NCBI GenBank assembly: GCA_009801015.1
Contig: VHZZ01009205.1
Span: 7,247 to 27,370 of the forward strand
Source of the DNA: Silene noctiflora
Taxonomy: Eukaryota > Streptophyta > Magnoliopsida > Caryophyllales > Caryophyllaceae
Reading direction: 5' to 3'
Length of the DNA: 20,124 nt
A program made the translations under genes and the position numbers. The notes beneath the pieces were generated by a model, which was not told the origin of the DNA, made no database searches, and was given only the letters and a program-made list of their open reading frames with translations. Position 1 is the stretch's first letter, and each line of letters opens with the position of its first letter. Positions 1-9,324 of the stretch are shown piece by piece.

Positions 1-615
1 GGGTACATGTGTATCCACTAGTAATACCAAATGTATCCGGTAGTAATACCAAGTGTACCTAGGTGGTATTTTGTGTACCACTGCCACCAGTATCATCACG
101 ACCTCACCACCACCGCCGCGCCACCACCACCACCACCGATAAACACTATACCGCCGCCACTCACACACATGACACATTCACCACCAAACTCCGGCAGGCC
201 ATCAAAAATCGTGCTCCCACTACAACACCACGAATCTACCTCCTCACCACCAAACTCCGGTAGGCCGTCACCTCCATCAAAACAACCATTCAATTCATAT
301 CGGCCGAGGAGAACATTTTCTGACCAGAAATCTTCCGAAAAGGCCATTAATACCATTAGTTTTTCGAAATTCAATTCGATTTTAGGTAGATCTAAAAAAA
401 GAGGGCGCACGAAGACGAAGGTGCTTCGTCGGCGCTGTTGGATCTAGCCGGAGGCAATAACAGGTAACTTGCGACCTGTTTTCCCTCACCATCATCACCA
501 TATCACCACGGAATCCACCAGACCACCCACCGCATGTACCAGCGGCTACTACAGTCCAACCGTACGCCGAAATTTGTCACGATTAAGATTTCTTTACTCG
601 ATTTAATTGTTATAT
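1..615. repeat. CCA-rich low-complexity DNA with short tandem repeats
   Basis: No gene is supported here. Two 22-bp units starting TGTATCC lie at 10-31 and 32-53, followed by more degenerate TGTACC units. The stretch about 100-300 is rich in CCA and CAC triplets. A block starting CCACCAAACTCCGG at 181 recurs in slightly altered form at 247, a 66-bp period. Frames run through both strands (31-447 plus, 96-410 minus), but they are proline/histidine-rich or glycine-rich translations of the same triplets and show no domain. It could be a 5' untranslated or first-exon relic. Confidence 0.5.
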
Positions 616-1047
616 CTACAAAAAACAAAGTAATATTTCAATAAAATAATTATTCAAGCGACATAATCGACAAATTTGGAGCCAGAAAATGGTCTTACTC
701 GACGTTAATTTCGTCAGTGACTTGCGAAAAAAGTTTTTGGTGATAAAATCGGTGGGGAAAGAAAGAGGGACGAAGATTGGATGTAAAGAAGCGTCGTCCA
801 CGAGCAAGATATGATGGAGAAGCGATGATGTTGTACCGGCGAGGTTGACGCCGGAGCTCTGGTGATGATATGGTGGTGGTGGTCTCGTGAATAAGGATGA
901 AGGAGTTATGATTTTAGTGTATGTGTTTGGAGAAGATGAAACACAGGAGTAGTAAGTCATATAATAGGAGCCGTTGATTTGTTTAATCCAAGGACTGAGA
1001 AGGAGTTTGTTCAGTTCGCAGCCTAATTTAGTTCGCACAAGATCCTG

Positions 1048-1049
<2 letters not shown>

Positions 1050-1099
<50 letters not shown>
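1050..1099. repeat. (TA)25 microsatellite
   Basis: An uninterrupted run of 25 TA dinucleotides. It creates the YIYIYI stretch in a long minus-strand open frame (616-1113), which is why that frame is not called as a gene. The flanks (616-1049, 1100-1200) are unremarkable, with no domain or RNA gene visible. Confidence 0.97.
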
Positions 1100-1100
<1 letters not shown>

Positions 1101-1214
1101 TCCACCCACCCATACTGCCTTATCCTATCCTTTTTACTACTTCTCATTTTCCACCACACATTTGTAAAGAGAGGAAAAGAAGAAAAGAGAGATTAGAAGA
1201 GAAAGGAAGCTTTT

Positions 1215-1420
1215 GTCCCTCCGTCTCAAAATCTTGAGGTAAGACGGTCTTATACTAGCTTATATATTAGTTAATTTTTACCTTAGACCCACTTCGACCT
1301 TGACCCGCTTTGGACCGTCATTGACCACCCCTTTGACCAACGTTGACCACCCAAATCTGGGTTTGGTCGAGACTTTAGAGGAGGTTTGTGCTGCGTTTTG
1401 AACCCGTCTTAAGACGGATT
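1215..1420. repeat. Palindromes and TTGACC cluster
   Basis: The segment holds TAAGAC-G-GTCTTA at about 1239-1251 and the perfect 14-bp palindrome CCGTCTTAAGACGG at 1404-1417. Between them, TTGACC occurs four times within 49 bp (1300, 1321, 1333, 1343). CCCTCCGTCTCAAAA at about 1217 resembles a Stowaway-type MITE end, but no matching opposite end was found. It may be a MITE fragment. TTGACC is also the core of the plant WRKY-binding W-box, but nothing here shows regulatory use. Confidence 0.4.
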
Positions 1421-1479
1421 TTTGACCCATTTCTTGTGGCTGACTTGGGGGAGGTTTGGGTCGTGTTTGTTGAGGGTTG

Positions 1480-1860
1480 AGTGGGGAGCATAGTGGTGGT
1501 CATGGGTGGTGGTTTAGGTGGTGGTTGGTGGTAGAAAATGGGGTCTAAGGAGGGCTGTCGGGTTGGTGGTGTTGTTGTGTTTCCTGCGCTATTGTCGTTG
1601 TTGTTGTTGGTTGTTACTGCTGCTGGTGGTCGCGTATGGTGGCTGGGGTGGCCGGTGGTGATCGACGCCGACGAGTGGTGGTTGGGGGCCGATGGTGCGA
1701 GTGGCGTTGTGTTGTTGCGGGTTGTGTTTTGTGGTTGTCGCGGTTTGGGTGCTTGGCCATGCACCACCGTGGCTGGTGGTTGTGGCCCACGGTTGGAACG
1801 GAATGTGGTGGCGTAGGTGGTGGTTACCATGGAAGTGGAGGGAGTTTGGGTGTGAATGAG
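1480..1860. repeat. GTG/GGT-rich low-complexity stretch
   Basis: A strongly strand-biased stretch of GGT, GTG and TTG triplets on the plus strand. It opens three overlapping frames (1375-1830 minus; 1538-1816 and 1636-1905 plus). Their translations are threonine/proline/asparagine-rich or valine/glycine/tryptophan-rich and contain no motif I recognise. I treat all three as composition artefacts. It may belong to the gypsy LTR that follows. Confidence 0.5.
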
Positions 1861-3027
1861 TCGGGATTTGAATTTAATTATATTAAATTATATAATCGTG
1901 TTTAATTTAATTAGATTAGTTAGTAATTATATTTAATTATAGTAATTAGATGCCGACTTTGTGGAGGAGCGCATTTGTATCCGTTTTCTAATTTGTTTGA
2001 CGGAGTATGCTAAAAGGTAGGTCAATCATCCTCGGTTTCAATATATTTGGATGGTTATGTGAGTCGTTATTGAATGTCATTGCATTATAAATGTTTATCG
2101 TAATTCATATGTTATTATAAATACATTATTATGACGTGACATTGGTGATATTTAAGAATTGATATTTATATCGTAATTGGGACCGTGTATCATGATGAGT
2201 CGGTGATTGGCATATTGAGTGGTATCTTGCATTTATTGTGTTTGTCATGCATATTATGTCACATATGTCTGTGGAGGTTGTTGGCGGTGCACGGTGGTGT
2301 TGCTCGTTCTTTTGAAGACGTGAGGCAGTTGGGAGGTCGTCTCACGCTCGGGTCGCCTCTCGGAGCTTTCCACTCCGAGGGGGATGTGCACATTAATGGC
2401 TTGAGTTGAGAAGCGACACGTGAAGTTAAGTCACGTTGTCTGGCAGGAGATTCGAGTCTCTCTCGGGCCCGTTACCACCGACGTGTTCGGAGTACCTTTT
2501 GTACGGGCTGCGGCCAGGTTATTTTGGTGAGCGGTGCTACGGTGCCGTCACCGGGTTGTGGGTGCGTCTGGGCATGTCCCGGTACCAGTGTGGTGTGGTT
2601 GGAGGGTGTGCCACATGCATTTCATTGTTGTGTTGCATAATCATATTTTGTATGTCGTGTCTCATATTATTTATTGAAATTGACGTGTTGTGTGTCAGTG
2701 TAATTGTCACCTATTTCCGGGGTGGCCTGTGTCGATCCATATGATATTTCCGATCATATGGGGAGCAGGTTGAGTACAGGTTTTGCTTGTTGACGTGATC
2801 GGATTTTAGGTCGCGCTTTGGACTTGGAGTCGAGTCGGCATGATATAGTTTTCTTAGAGGGTCGTAGTAGTATGACTTGTATTCATTTATTCATTTGTTT
2901 ACATTTATGTAATTTATTAAATTGTTATTTATAATAAAGGCTTCTTGATTGTATCTCCGAAACACTACCTCGGGAAACCAAGATGGTAATGCTTCAATTG
3001 TCTTCGCCGGATAATTGGGGTGTTACA
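1861..3027. mobile_element. Ty3/gypsy-type LTR, one end at 3027 (CA)
   Basis: The segment ends GGGGTGTTACA, the inverted form of the TGTAACACCC start common in plant gypsy LTRs. The 17-mer GGGGATGTGCACATTAA at 2380-2396 occurs exactly, in opposite orientation, at 19701-19717 in the LTR on the right. CTTGAGTT follows in both, as does a CCTCGG...AAGATGG-like block near the end. Distances from the 17-mer to the terminus are comparable (631 and 527 bp). The left limit is not resolved, since I see no TGTAACACCC start upstream; the AT-rich tract at 1870-1950 may be inside it. Frames at 2185-2409 and 2436-2744 are incidental. Element orientation cannot be decided because both LTR ends share the same inverted terminal sequence. 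Confidence 0.65.
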
Positions 3028-3060
3028 ATAATGTCATAGAGAATCCTCATTGTTTATCAT

Positions 3061-3080
3061 AGTCGACAATAATAATTTAT
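3061..3080. repeat. LINE target-site duplication, left copy
   Basis: agtcgacaataataatttat matches agttgacaatactaatttat at 6571-6590 at 18 of 20 positions. The copy directly abuts the T-rich (poly-A complement) end of the LINE, which is where a target-site duplication from target-primed reverse transcription should lie. Confidence 0.85.
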
Positions 3081-3203
3081 TTATTTTTTTGGTGAAAATG
3101 TGAAAATATTATTAATCAATCAAGACAATCCACCATTACAACCACCAAGTTGACTCAACAAGCTAGCATAAACTAAAGATATTGCTCATACAAGGGCCTA
3201 TAA
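3081..3203 (-). other. LINE 3' UTR and poly-A tail relic
   Basis: The plus strand shows TTATTTTTTT at 3081-3090, the complement of a short A-rich tail. About 110 bp without coding character lie between it and the ORF2 stop at 3204-3206. It marks the 3' end and the minus-strand orientation of the element. Confidence 0.75.
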
Positions 3204-4322
3204 TTATAATAAGCACTTCTGCCTACACCATTGCATATCCTTCTGTGTCATTTGTCCTTCAAACGTAACACTCAGCCTCAGTTTTAAAGCTTGCTGAATC
3301 TCCTGAATAACCTACTCAGGTCTGTAAACAATTCCGTCCAATCTACATCCATTCCTTATCATCCAAATACGATAATATAATTCAACTATTGCTGCACTTT
3401 CCAACTGTTTAATCAACATAGACTAAGTCCTATCATGCCAAATATGAGTCACTGTATTGAATCCTTGATTGACAACTCCCAACCAGTCAGTAAGAATTTG
3501 AAAGCAGAGTTTAGTATACCTGCAATCCTCAAACGGATGCCCTTGAGATTCTAGTACATCCACACAAATGAAGCAATTAACTAATGCATATATACCCTTT
3601 CTATCCAGTCTATCCAGTGTAAGAAGCCTCCCTCTTTGAATCAACCACGTGATGAAGCAATGTTTAGGTCCATTGTATCTGTTCTATACCAAATTATGCC
3701 ACTAAACTCTTGGATGATTCTGATCAGTGAGCCACTAATATCCTGCAGACACACTGTACCCAGATGTCCATAAACCAATAGAAAAAGCAACCTGAAATTT
3801 ATCTTTAACAGCACATATTTTCCTCCATGCCCAAGAACTATTAGCATTTGGCACATAATTAAGCCAATGCATGTCTTTCATATAGATGTTGTCAACCCAT
3901 TTTATCCATAAATGATCTTTCTTCATAAGGATCCACCATGCTAATTTGCTAATAGCAGTTGTATTCCACATTCTGCTATCAATTAGTCCTAGTCCACCCT
4001 GTTTCTTAGACCTGCACAGCACCTCCCAAGAAGTTAAAGGGGCTTTTGAGTACTTGTCAGCTCTTTCCCATAAGAAATTTCCGCATAAGGCTTGGATTCT
4101 ATCCATTACTCCCATAGGAAGAACAAATAATTGGGACCAATAGTTGTGCACTGTTGCAAGCACAGATTTAACCAACACAAGTCTCCAAGCATATGAAATC
4201 TTCCTTTTGTTCCAGCCTCTTATTCGAGATAGCATTTTATAAACAATAATATTGCAGTCAATACTAGATATTCTCTTATGGGAGATGCAAACTCCCAAGT
4301 ATTTGAAAGGAAGTTCTCCTTG
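3204..4322 (-). pseudogene. LINE ORF2 C-terminal block: RT end, zf-RVT zinc finger
   Basis: The C-terminal third of a plant LINE ORF2. It opens with QGELPFKYLGV, the conserved stretch after the RT catalytic core. It continues through a tryptophan-rich region (RIRGWNKRKISYAWRL, GGLGLIDSRMWN, KLAWWIL) to a zf-RVT domain: PKHCFITWLIQRGRLLTLDRL-type lead-in, then C-F-I-C and H-P-F-x-x-C near 3520-3570. The frame ends with MQWC....CLL and TAA at about 3204-3206. Frameshifts split it (around 3850-3640) and stops interrupt it near 3423 and 3290. An open frame continues up to 4397, but its first 25 or so residues are antisense to the flipped endonuclease block and are not native. Confidence 0.85.
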
Positions 4323-6023
4323 CCCTTCCAAAATATTGCTGCTGACTGTGAACTTACCGACCTTAAATCTTATGGTGCTTTTTTTCACTTGGAACAATAA
4401 ACAAGCTAGTGAGACTCGTGTGTTCAGTAGAATTAACAGGGTGATGGTTAATGACTGCTGGATAGGGTCTTGGCAGGAGTATTATGCTCAGTTTAGTCCT
4501 GAAGGTGAATTTGACCATTGTCCTTGTATTGTGTCTTCTGTTGTTAGTAAGATGGTGCAGAGGAGGTCATTTAAATTTCATAATATGTGGTGTAGAGCTC
4601 CTGAGTATCTCCAGATAGTGCAAGATGGATGGAATTGTCTGGTGTATGGAATGGCCATGTTCAGGATTTGCAAGAAATTGAAATTGTTGAAACAATCTTT
4701 GAAACAATTGAATGCTTCTTTGTTCTCTAATATTGAAAGAAATGCTAATATTGCATATAAAGTAATGATTGAAACTCAGCAGAAGCTTCAAAAGAATCCC
4801 TACAATTGTCAGTTGATGGATTTGGAGAAACAGACTAGAGATACTTATAAACTATTGGCTGCTTCAAGAGATGATTTGCTAAGACAAAAAGCCAAGTGTT
4901 CTTGGGCTAAGGATGGGGATATAAATACTGCAATGTTTCATCAAATGATTAGAAGAAGACAGATGCATAATAAAGTTCTGCAAATTCAAAATGCTGAAGG
5001 AGAAGTGTGCAAGGATACTGCTGAGATTCTTGAAGCTTTTGTGTCTTACTATCAGCATCTTTTGGGCACCAGTATTAAAACCAGTAATGTGCTCAAACAT
5101 GTGGTGGAGAAAGGGAAGCTCATTGATGATCAGGAGTGGGATTATATGTCTAGAGTGCCAACTGATGAGGAAATCAAAAGGGCAATATTCTCTGTTCCTG
5201 ATGAAAAGAGCCCTGGACTTGATGGATACTCAAGAAAATTCTTTAAGACTAGCTGGAATGTGATAAACAAGGACATTAATGAGGCTGTTAAACAATTTTT
5301 TTCCAATGGACAACTCCTTCACCAAATTAATGCTACTAATCTTGTTCTTANTCCAAAGGTGGATGAACCCAAGCATGTAAAAGAGTTTCCTCCATTAGCT
5401 TGCTGTAATATGTTGTATAATATTATCTCCAAGTTGCTGTGTGATAGGCTTGCTGAAACTTTGCCTGGAATCATTAATCATGCTCAGAGTGCTTTTATAA
5501 AGGGAATGAGCATTTTAGGCAATATTTTGATAACCCAGGATTTAGTAAGGTTATACAAAAGAGGGAGTGTTTCTCCTAGGTGTCTGTTGAAAATTGACTT
5601 GAGGAAGGCATATGATTCAATTGAATGGAGCAGTGTGAAGCAAATGCTGGAGTATCTGAACTATCCACCAAAATTAATCAATTTGATTATGGAATGCATT
5701 ACTTCAACCTCTTTTTCAATTTGTTTAAATGGGCATAATAATGGCTATTTTAAAGGAAATGGAGGCTTGGGGCAAGGGGACCCAATCTCTCCTCTCTTGT
5801 ATACTACTTATATGTAATATTTGAGTAGACTGTTGGATGTAGTCACAGAGCTTCCCGGGTTTAGATTTCACCCTTTATGTAAAGGAATGAGGCTGACACA
5901 TTTAATGTTTGCTGATGATCTGTTGTTGTTCTGTAAAGGAGACATCAAGTCCATCACAATTATCATGGAGGCTTTTTTAATGTTTTTTCTAAGGCCACTG
6001 GACTATACATCATTCCTGAAAAA

Positions 6024-6060
<37 letters not shown>

Positions 6061-6112
6061 TGGGGTGAAACCTGATGTGGCTGCTGCCATTTTAAAAGAG
6101 TCTGGATTTATC
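4323..6112 (+). pseudogene. LINE ORF2 central block (endonuclease end plus RT), inverted
   Basis: It starts PFQNIAADCELTDL in the C-terminal half of the endonuclease. A one-base gain in a 7-T run at 4379-4385 shifts the frame, and it continues FTWNNKQ and GEFDHCPC (the Asp-His pair near 4510-4530). A helical linker follows, then the RT palm: KSPGLDGY, SAFIKG, IDLRKAYDS (first catalytic Asp), GQGDPISPLL and FADD at 5908-5919 (catalytic Asp pair). Defects: TAA at 5815-5817 where the family has Glu, a frameshift in a T run near 5985, a (TA) expansion at 6028-6057, and an N at 5351 inside an expected Ile codon. The block ends NGVKPDV...ILKESGFI at 6112. Both outer neighbours are on the minus strand, so the block is flipped. 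Confidence 0.9.
6028..6057. repeat. (AT)15 microsatellite inside the RT gene
   Basis: Thirty bases of alternating AT follow the codons for K-S-D and precede M-N-G-V-K-P-D. Related LINEs have roughly D-I-Y-M-N-G here, coded by a short ATATATATG. The repeat therefore seems to have grown from its own coding sequence. The present length leaves the two sides out of frame. Confidence 0.85.
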
Positions 6113-6570
6113 ATCCTTTACAATTCCTCCAATTCTTTCATTAGCAAACATCACATTATTGAAATCCCCCATAACAATCCAAGGCTCTTGAACTTGGATC
6201 CTAGCAAGAGCATCCCATAACTCAACCCTCTCCTCAATTTTATTAAACCCACACACAAAGGTAGCATAAAACCTTCTGTTATTAATTTTATCTATTATTC
6301 TAGTATGAATAAACTGAGCACCCATTTCAAACAAGTCCACAATAACCATTTGAGGCTTCCAAAGAAGCCAGATCCTGCCCCCATGATGCCAAGAAATATT
6401 AGTTACATACTCCCAATTATAACAGACATTATTAGCTACTTTATCCTGAGATTGAGCTTTGACTCTAGTCTCAAGGAGCCCAAACAGACAAATATCATGT
6501 TGGTGGAGAAACCACTTCACATCTTTCTGTTTTGTACTAGTTTTCAGGCCCCTGACATTCCATACTCCAA
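6113..6570 (-). pseudogene. LINE ORF2 N-terminal block: endonuclease/exonuclease/phosphatase domain
   Basis: The first part of an apurinic-type LINE endonuclease, which nicks target DNA for target-primed reverse transcription. Motifs in order: GVWNVRGL at about 6545-6570 (conserved Asn), LFGLLETRVK (catalytic Glu), HHGGRIWLLWKP, and WIVMGDFNNVMFANERIGG (the Asp-x-Asn pair). The frame is open from 6520 to the junction, where it reads IVKD. The domain's C-terminal half, with FTWNNKQ and the DHCP motif, lies on the opposite strand at 4323-4535. The 5' end at 6570 is the truncation point. Confidence 0.87.
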
Positions 6571-6590
6571 AGTTGACAATACTAATTTAT
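6571..6590. repeat. LINE target-site duplication, right copy
   Basis: agttgacaatactaatttat is the partner of 3061-3080 (18 of 20 identical). It lies immediately beyond the truncated endonuclease start. Because the pair encloses all three ORF2 blocks, it supports one insertion event. Confidence 0.85.
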
Positions 6591-7640
6591 GTTTCCTTTA
6601 AATGGACTATTTGTATATTCCATGTAATAAGTGGTATGTTCATTCACAAACTTCTCATTCGTTTTAAATATTTGTATCCATAACTTGGAAATTTAAGTGT
6701 TTTTTTTTTGACATTGTACATGGCACACCTGTGTGTTGATTTTTTAAGGGGTACCCGTCCTTTTCCACTAAAAACCCTTTAATGGCCTATAATTCAAGGT
6801 CACGAATTTTGAACGCGACGATTCTTTTTTTCAAATTAATCGTCTTTACGAGATCTTCTAATAGAAAAAAAAAAAAAAACAAATATTGTCAGTTTATGAA
6901 ATTGTAGCAAGAGTTATGGTCGGTCAAACATTTTTAACAAAATAAACTTTGCCTGATTTGTACGAGTTCATAGCGTAATGATTTTTTTCCAAAGTGATCG
7001 TCTTTGCAAGATCATTAGTTTGATAAAAAAATTGCCGTCTTCGCAGTTCGTAACCAAGAATTATAGACAGTTAAAGGTTTTTAATTCAAAAAGAAGAGTA
7101 CAACATAGAATATGAAAAAACATGTGGGGGGTTTAAATCATGTAAAATATTTTTTCATACCAAACAAAATGTACATAAATAATTAAATTTTAGTTGTCAT
7201 GAGAACTTAAAGTCTTTTTGTTTTACTGAAGAATTTTGTAATATAATTTCATAATAATAACATTTTTTAAATAAAATTTTTACTTGAAAAATGTATGAAC
7301 CAACTTTGATAATTAAATAAATAACTCAAAGAAATTTAAATTGATTTATTTATCCCAAACCAGTTTTTCCCAATTTAAGTACTTCAAATAAAACCTAAAA
7401 CAGCTAATTAATTAAATTTCAAGTAGTAAAATCTTAAGTTAAGAAGTAAATCGATTTTACTCAAAATAGTTAACCCAACTGAAAACCAAAGCGATTTTAA
7501 TCCATTATTAAAAAATGAGTACGTTAGAGCAATTGACTATAGAGCTTGTCCCCGATTATGACAAACAGCCTTGCTACACATCAGATTTTCTTTTCATGGT
7601 TGCAATTGAAGAGTCTATCGATCCGAAATACTCAAGAAGG
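6591..7640. other. AT-rich non-coding DNA with imperfect internal duplication
   Basis: No gene seen. A unit at about 6819-6940 (GACGATTCTTTTTTTC...AATCGTCTTTACGAGATC...GTTATGGTCGGTCAAA) recurs loosely at about 6977-7083 (ATGATTTTTTTCC...GATCGTCTTTGCAAGATC...ATTATAGACAGTTAAA). The period is about 158 bp with many substitutions and indels. A 10-T run near 6701 and a 15-A run near 6866 are also present. The look is that of a decayed transposon untranslated region; no family is assigned. Confidence 0.4.
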
Positions 7641-9004
7641 GGTGAATTGAGTATAATTTAATGTATGCCCACTTGTTAAAATTTCGTATGTAACGTGATT
7701 TATTAATTGATAATTAAAGTTTATCGATTAAACTAAATCAACAATTAACGATGTGATACGTACACGAAAGAACAAAACAAAAGATGCACGAGACACGGAG
7801 ATTTTTGAAATGGTTCAGTTTCACAACTCAAAACCTACGTCCACTTTTCTCGATTAATTATTTTAGTACCTTTATACGGATTACAAAATAACTAACCCAC
7901 TCGTACAACTAACTCTAGTTGTAACTCACTAGAGTATCGTTAAATACTCGACTAACTTACGTTAATAAGAAAGTAATTGATTGTTCTTTGATGTTCACAT
8001 AATTAAACGAATAAGAAACAATATTAACACAATTGTCCAATAACGTTATTTCAAAGTAATTGCAGTAAGAGTAGAATGACTTTTCAAAAACGATTTTAAT
8101 TGCAAAATAAACGAACTTGAAGTATGTTTGCAAAGGATTTTTTTTTCGAAACGTAATTTCAAATGAAAGAGAAGTATTGTGTTTATAGTAGAGAGAGATC
8201 TAAGTTTACCATAAAACACAAAAAACCCTAGAGGTCGTGTGGAGTTTTGTCCAAAAAAGAAAACATACCTTTTATAATAATATCTAAAAGATAGGAAAGA
8301 ATAAACAAGGTAATATAAGAGGATAGAATATATCTAACAAATATTATCTTGAGATTTACCCCAATCTTTATCTTTAATAAGGTTTTATAATGCAACACGC
8401 AACCCTAGGTTATATATTGAAATATAGAGGCTTGAATTAGGGTTTAGATATGAGCAATAAGAAACCCTAGATTGCATATCAAGTAACAACTCATAAGTTG
8501 TTACAAGGAATATAGCAATCAATCGGAAAATTTTATCCTCAAAAAATGTAATTGTACCCAAATCTCATTCTACTATAAACACTATTTATCATTTGAAATA
8601 TTTCAAAAATTATTTTTGAAAATTTATTTAAAAAATGATTTTAAATAAAAAGTCATATTCTTCATACTGCAACCTAAGGTTATACCTGAATCACCTATAA
8701 CCTTAAGTCTGATGAGCAACGTTATAGCTAAACACGCTATAACCTTACTTGCCAAAATCACTTCTAAAGACAACGTTAAGGACGATGACCTATACTATCT
8801 AATCTTCCTGGAGATCTTAAGTAAGAAATTCATCACTTCCGTCTTAATCACAAGCTCTTCATCACGAAATCATCTTTAAGCTTCAATCAACTTTTATTGC
8901 TTGAACGAACTTGTAATTGACCATGAGCTTAATTGAATCACATTGTCATCCAACAAGTAGATATATAATATAAACACACTTGTCATCATCAAAACATAAA
9001 CATA
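7641..9004. other. AT-rich non-coding, transposon-like stretch with hairpins
   Basis: No coding potential. It opens near AAGAAGGGGTGAATTGAGT, resembling non-coding ends of long plant retrotransposons; I cannot name a family. Three clean inverted repeats occur: GTAACAACT-CATA-AGTTGTTAC at 8483-8504, AAGGTTATA/TATAACCTT at 8676-8704, and GTTATAGC/GCTATAAC at 8721-8743. AAACCCTAG-type motifs occur around 8222 and 8460. The frame at 8894-9085 is a shadow of the adjacent MITE. Confidence 0.35.
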
Positions 9005-9006
9005 TA

Positions 9007-9271
9007 CTCCCCCCGATCCACACCAATGGTAACAGTTATCTAAAACGTACGATCCACACCAATGGTAACATACCTTATTTAACATGAAAATTACTAAATT
9101 AACCTTACACCCGCTACCTATTTATAACTTTGCATCCACTCACCCATTCACCAACTACCCATTCATTTCATGTGGCGCCAATCAAAGTTTCCAACTTTAC
9201 CCCTCACTCTTCCACTTTTTCTTAAATAACTCAATTTTCCTTATGTTACCATTTGTCTGGATCGGAGGGAG
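9007..9271. mobile_element. Stowaway-like MITE (Tc1/mariner type)
   Basis: A 265-bp element with terminal inverted repeats of about 27 bp. The left end is CTCCCCCCGATCCACACC followed by AATGGTAAC; the right end, reversed, is CTCCCTCCGATCCAGACA followed by AATGGTAAC. The CTCCCTCCG terminus and the TA on each side (9005-9006 and 9272-9273) fit Stowaway MITEs, which are moved in trans by mariner-type transposases. No coding capacity is present; the plus-strand frame 9084-9326 is incidental. A 21-bp piece of the left terminal repeat, CGATCCACACCAATGGTAAC plus A, is present twice (9014-9034 and 9050-9070). Confidence 0.88.
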
Positions 9272-9324
9272 TATAATTATATGGTCCAACAATAATTCCT
9301 CTAAGTTTATTTTCTCCCTCTTGT

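Larger units (their letters stand above)
3081..6570 (-). mobile_element. 5'-truncated L1-type plant LINE with internal inversion
   Basis: A non-LTR retrotransposon insertion of 3490 bp. Read on the minus strand it has an ORF2 start (endonuclease) at 6570, an ORF2 end near 3204, a short 3' UTR and a T-rich tail at 3081-3090, with target-site duplications on both sides. ORF1 is absent, so the copy is truncated just before the endonuclease. Three blocks make up ORF2: 6570-6113 minus, 4323-6112 plus, and 4322-3204 minus. The protein reads continue from block to block only if the central one is flipped. The copy is dead: frameshifts, stop codons and a microsatellite break the frame. Several stops look like C-to-T decay (TGG to TAG near 3423, CAG to TAG near 3290). 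One ambiguous base (N) lies at 5351. Confidence 0.9.

Noticed and set aside
31-447. Overlapping open frames on both strands at 31-447
   Set aside because: Proline/histidine or glycine-rich products of CCA repeats; no motif, and both strands are equally open.
616-1113. 165-codon minus-strand ORF
   Set aside because: Its start is a translation of the (TA)25 tract and the rest has no domain or composition typical of a protein.
1375-1905. Overlapping ORFs in the GTG-rich stretch
   Set aside because: Open on both strands because of triplet bias; translations are low complexity.
2185-2744. Two plus-strand ORFs (74 and 102 codons)
   Set aside because: They lie inside gypsy LTR sequence also present, reversed, at the right end of the window.
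5351-5351. Ambiguous base N as a biological break
   Set aside because: It is an unresolved base in an expected Ile codon; a T restores the usual residue, so it is probably a sequencing artefact.
3081-6570. Two or three independent LINE insertions in alternating orientation
   Set aside because: The three blocks cover consecutive, non-overlapping parts of one ORF2, meet at matching residues, and share one pair of target-site duplications.
3081-6570. Twin-priming 5' inversion
   Set aside because: Twin priming leaves the flipped part at the outer 5' end. Here an uninverted endonuclease start lies beyond it, next to the target duplication.
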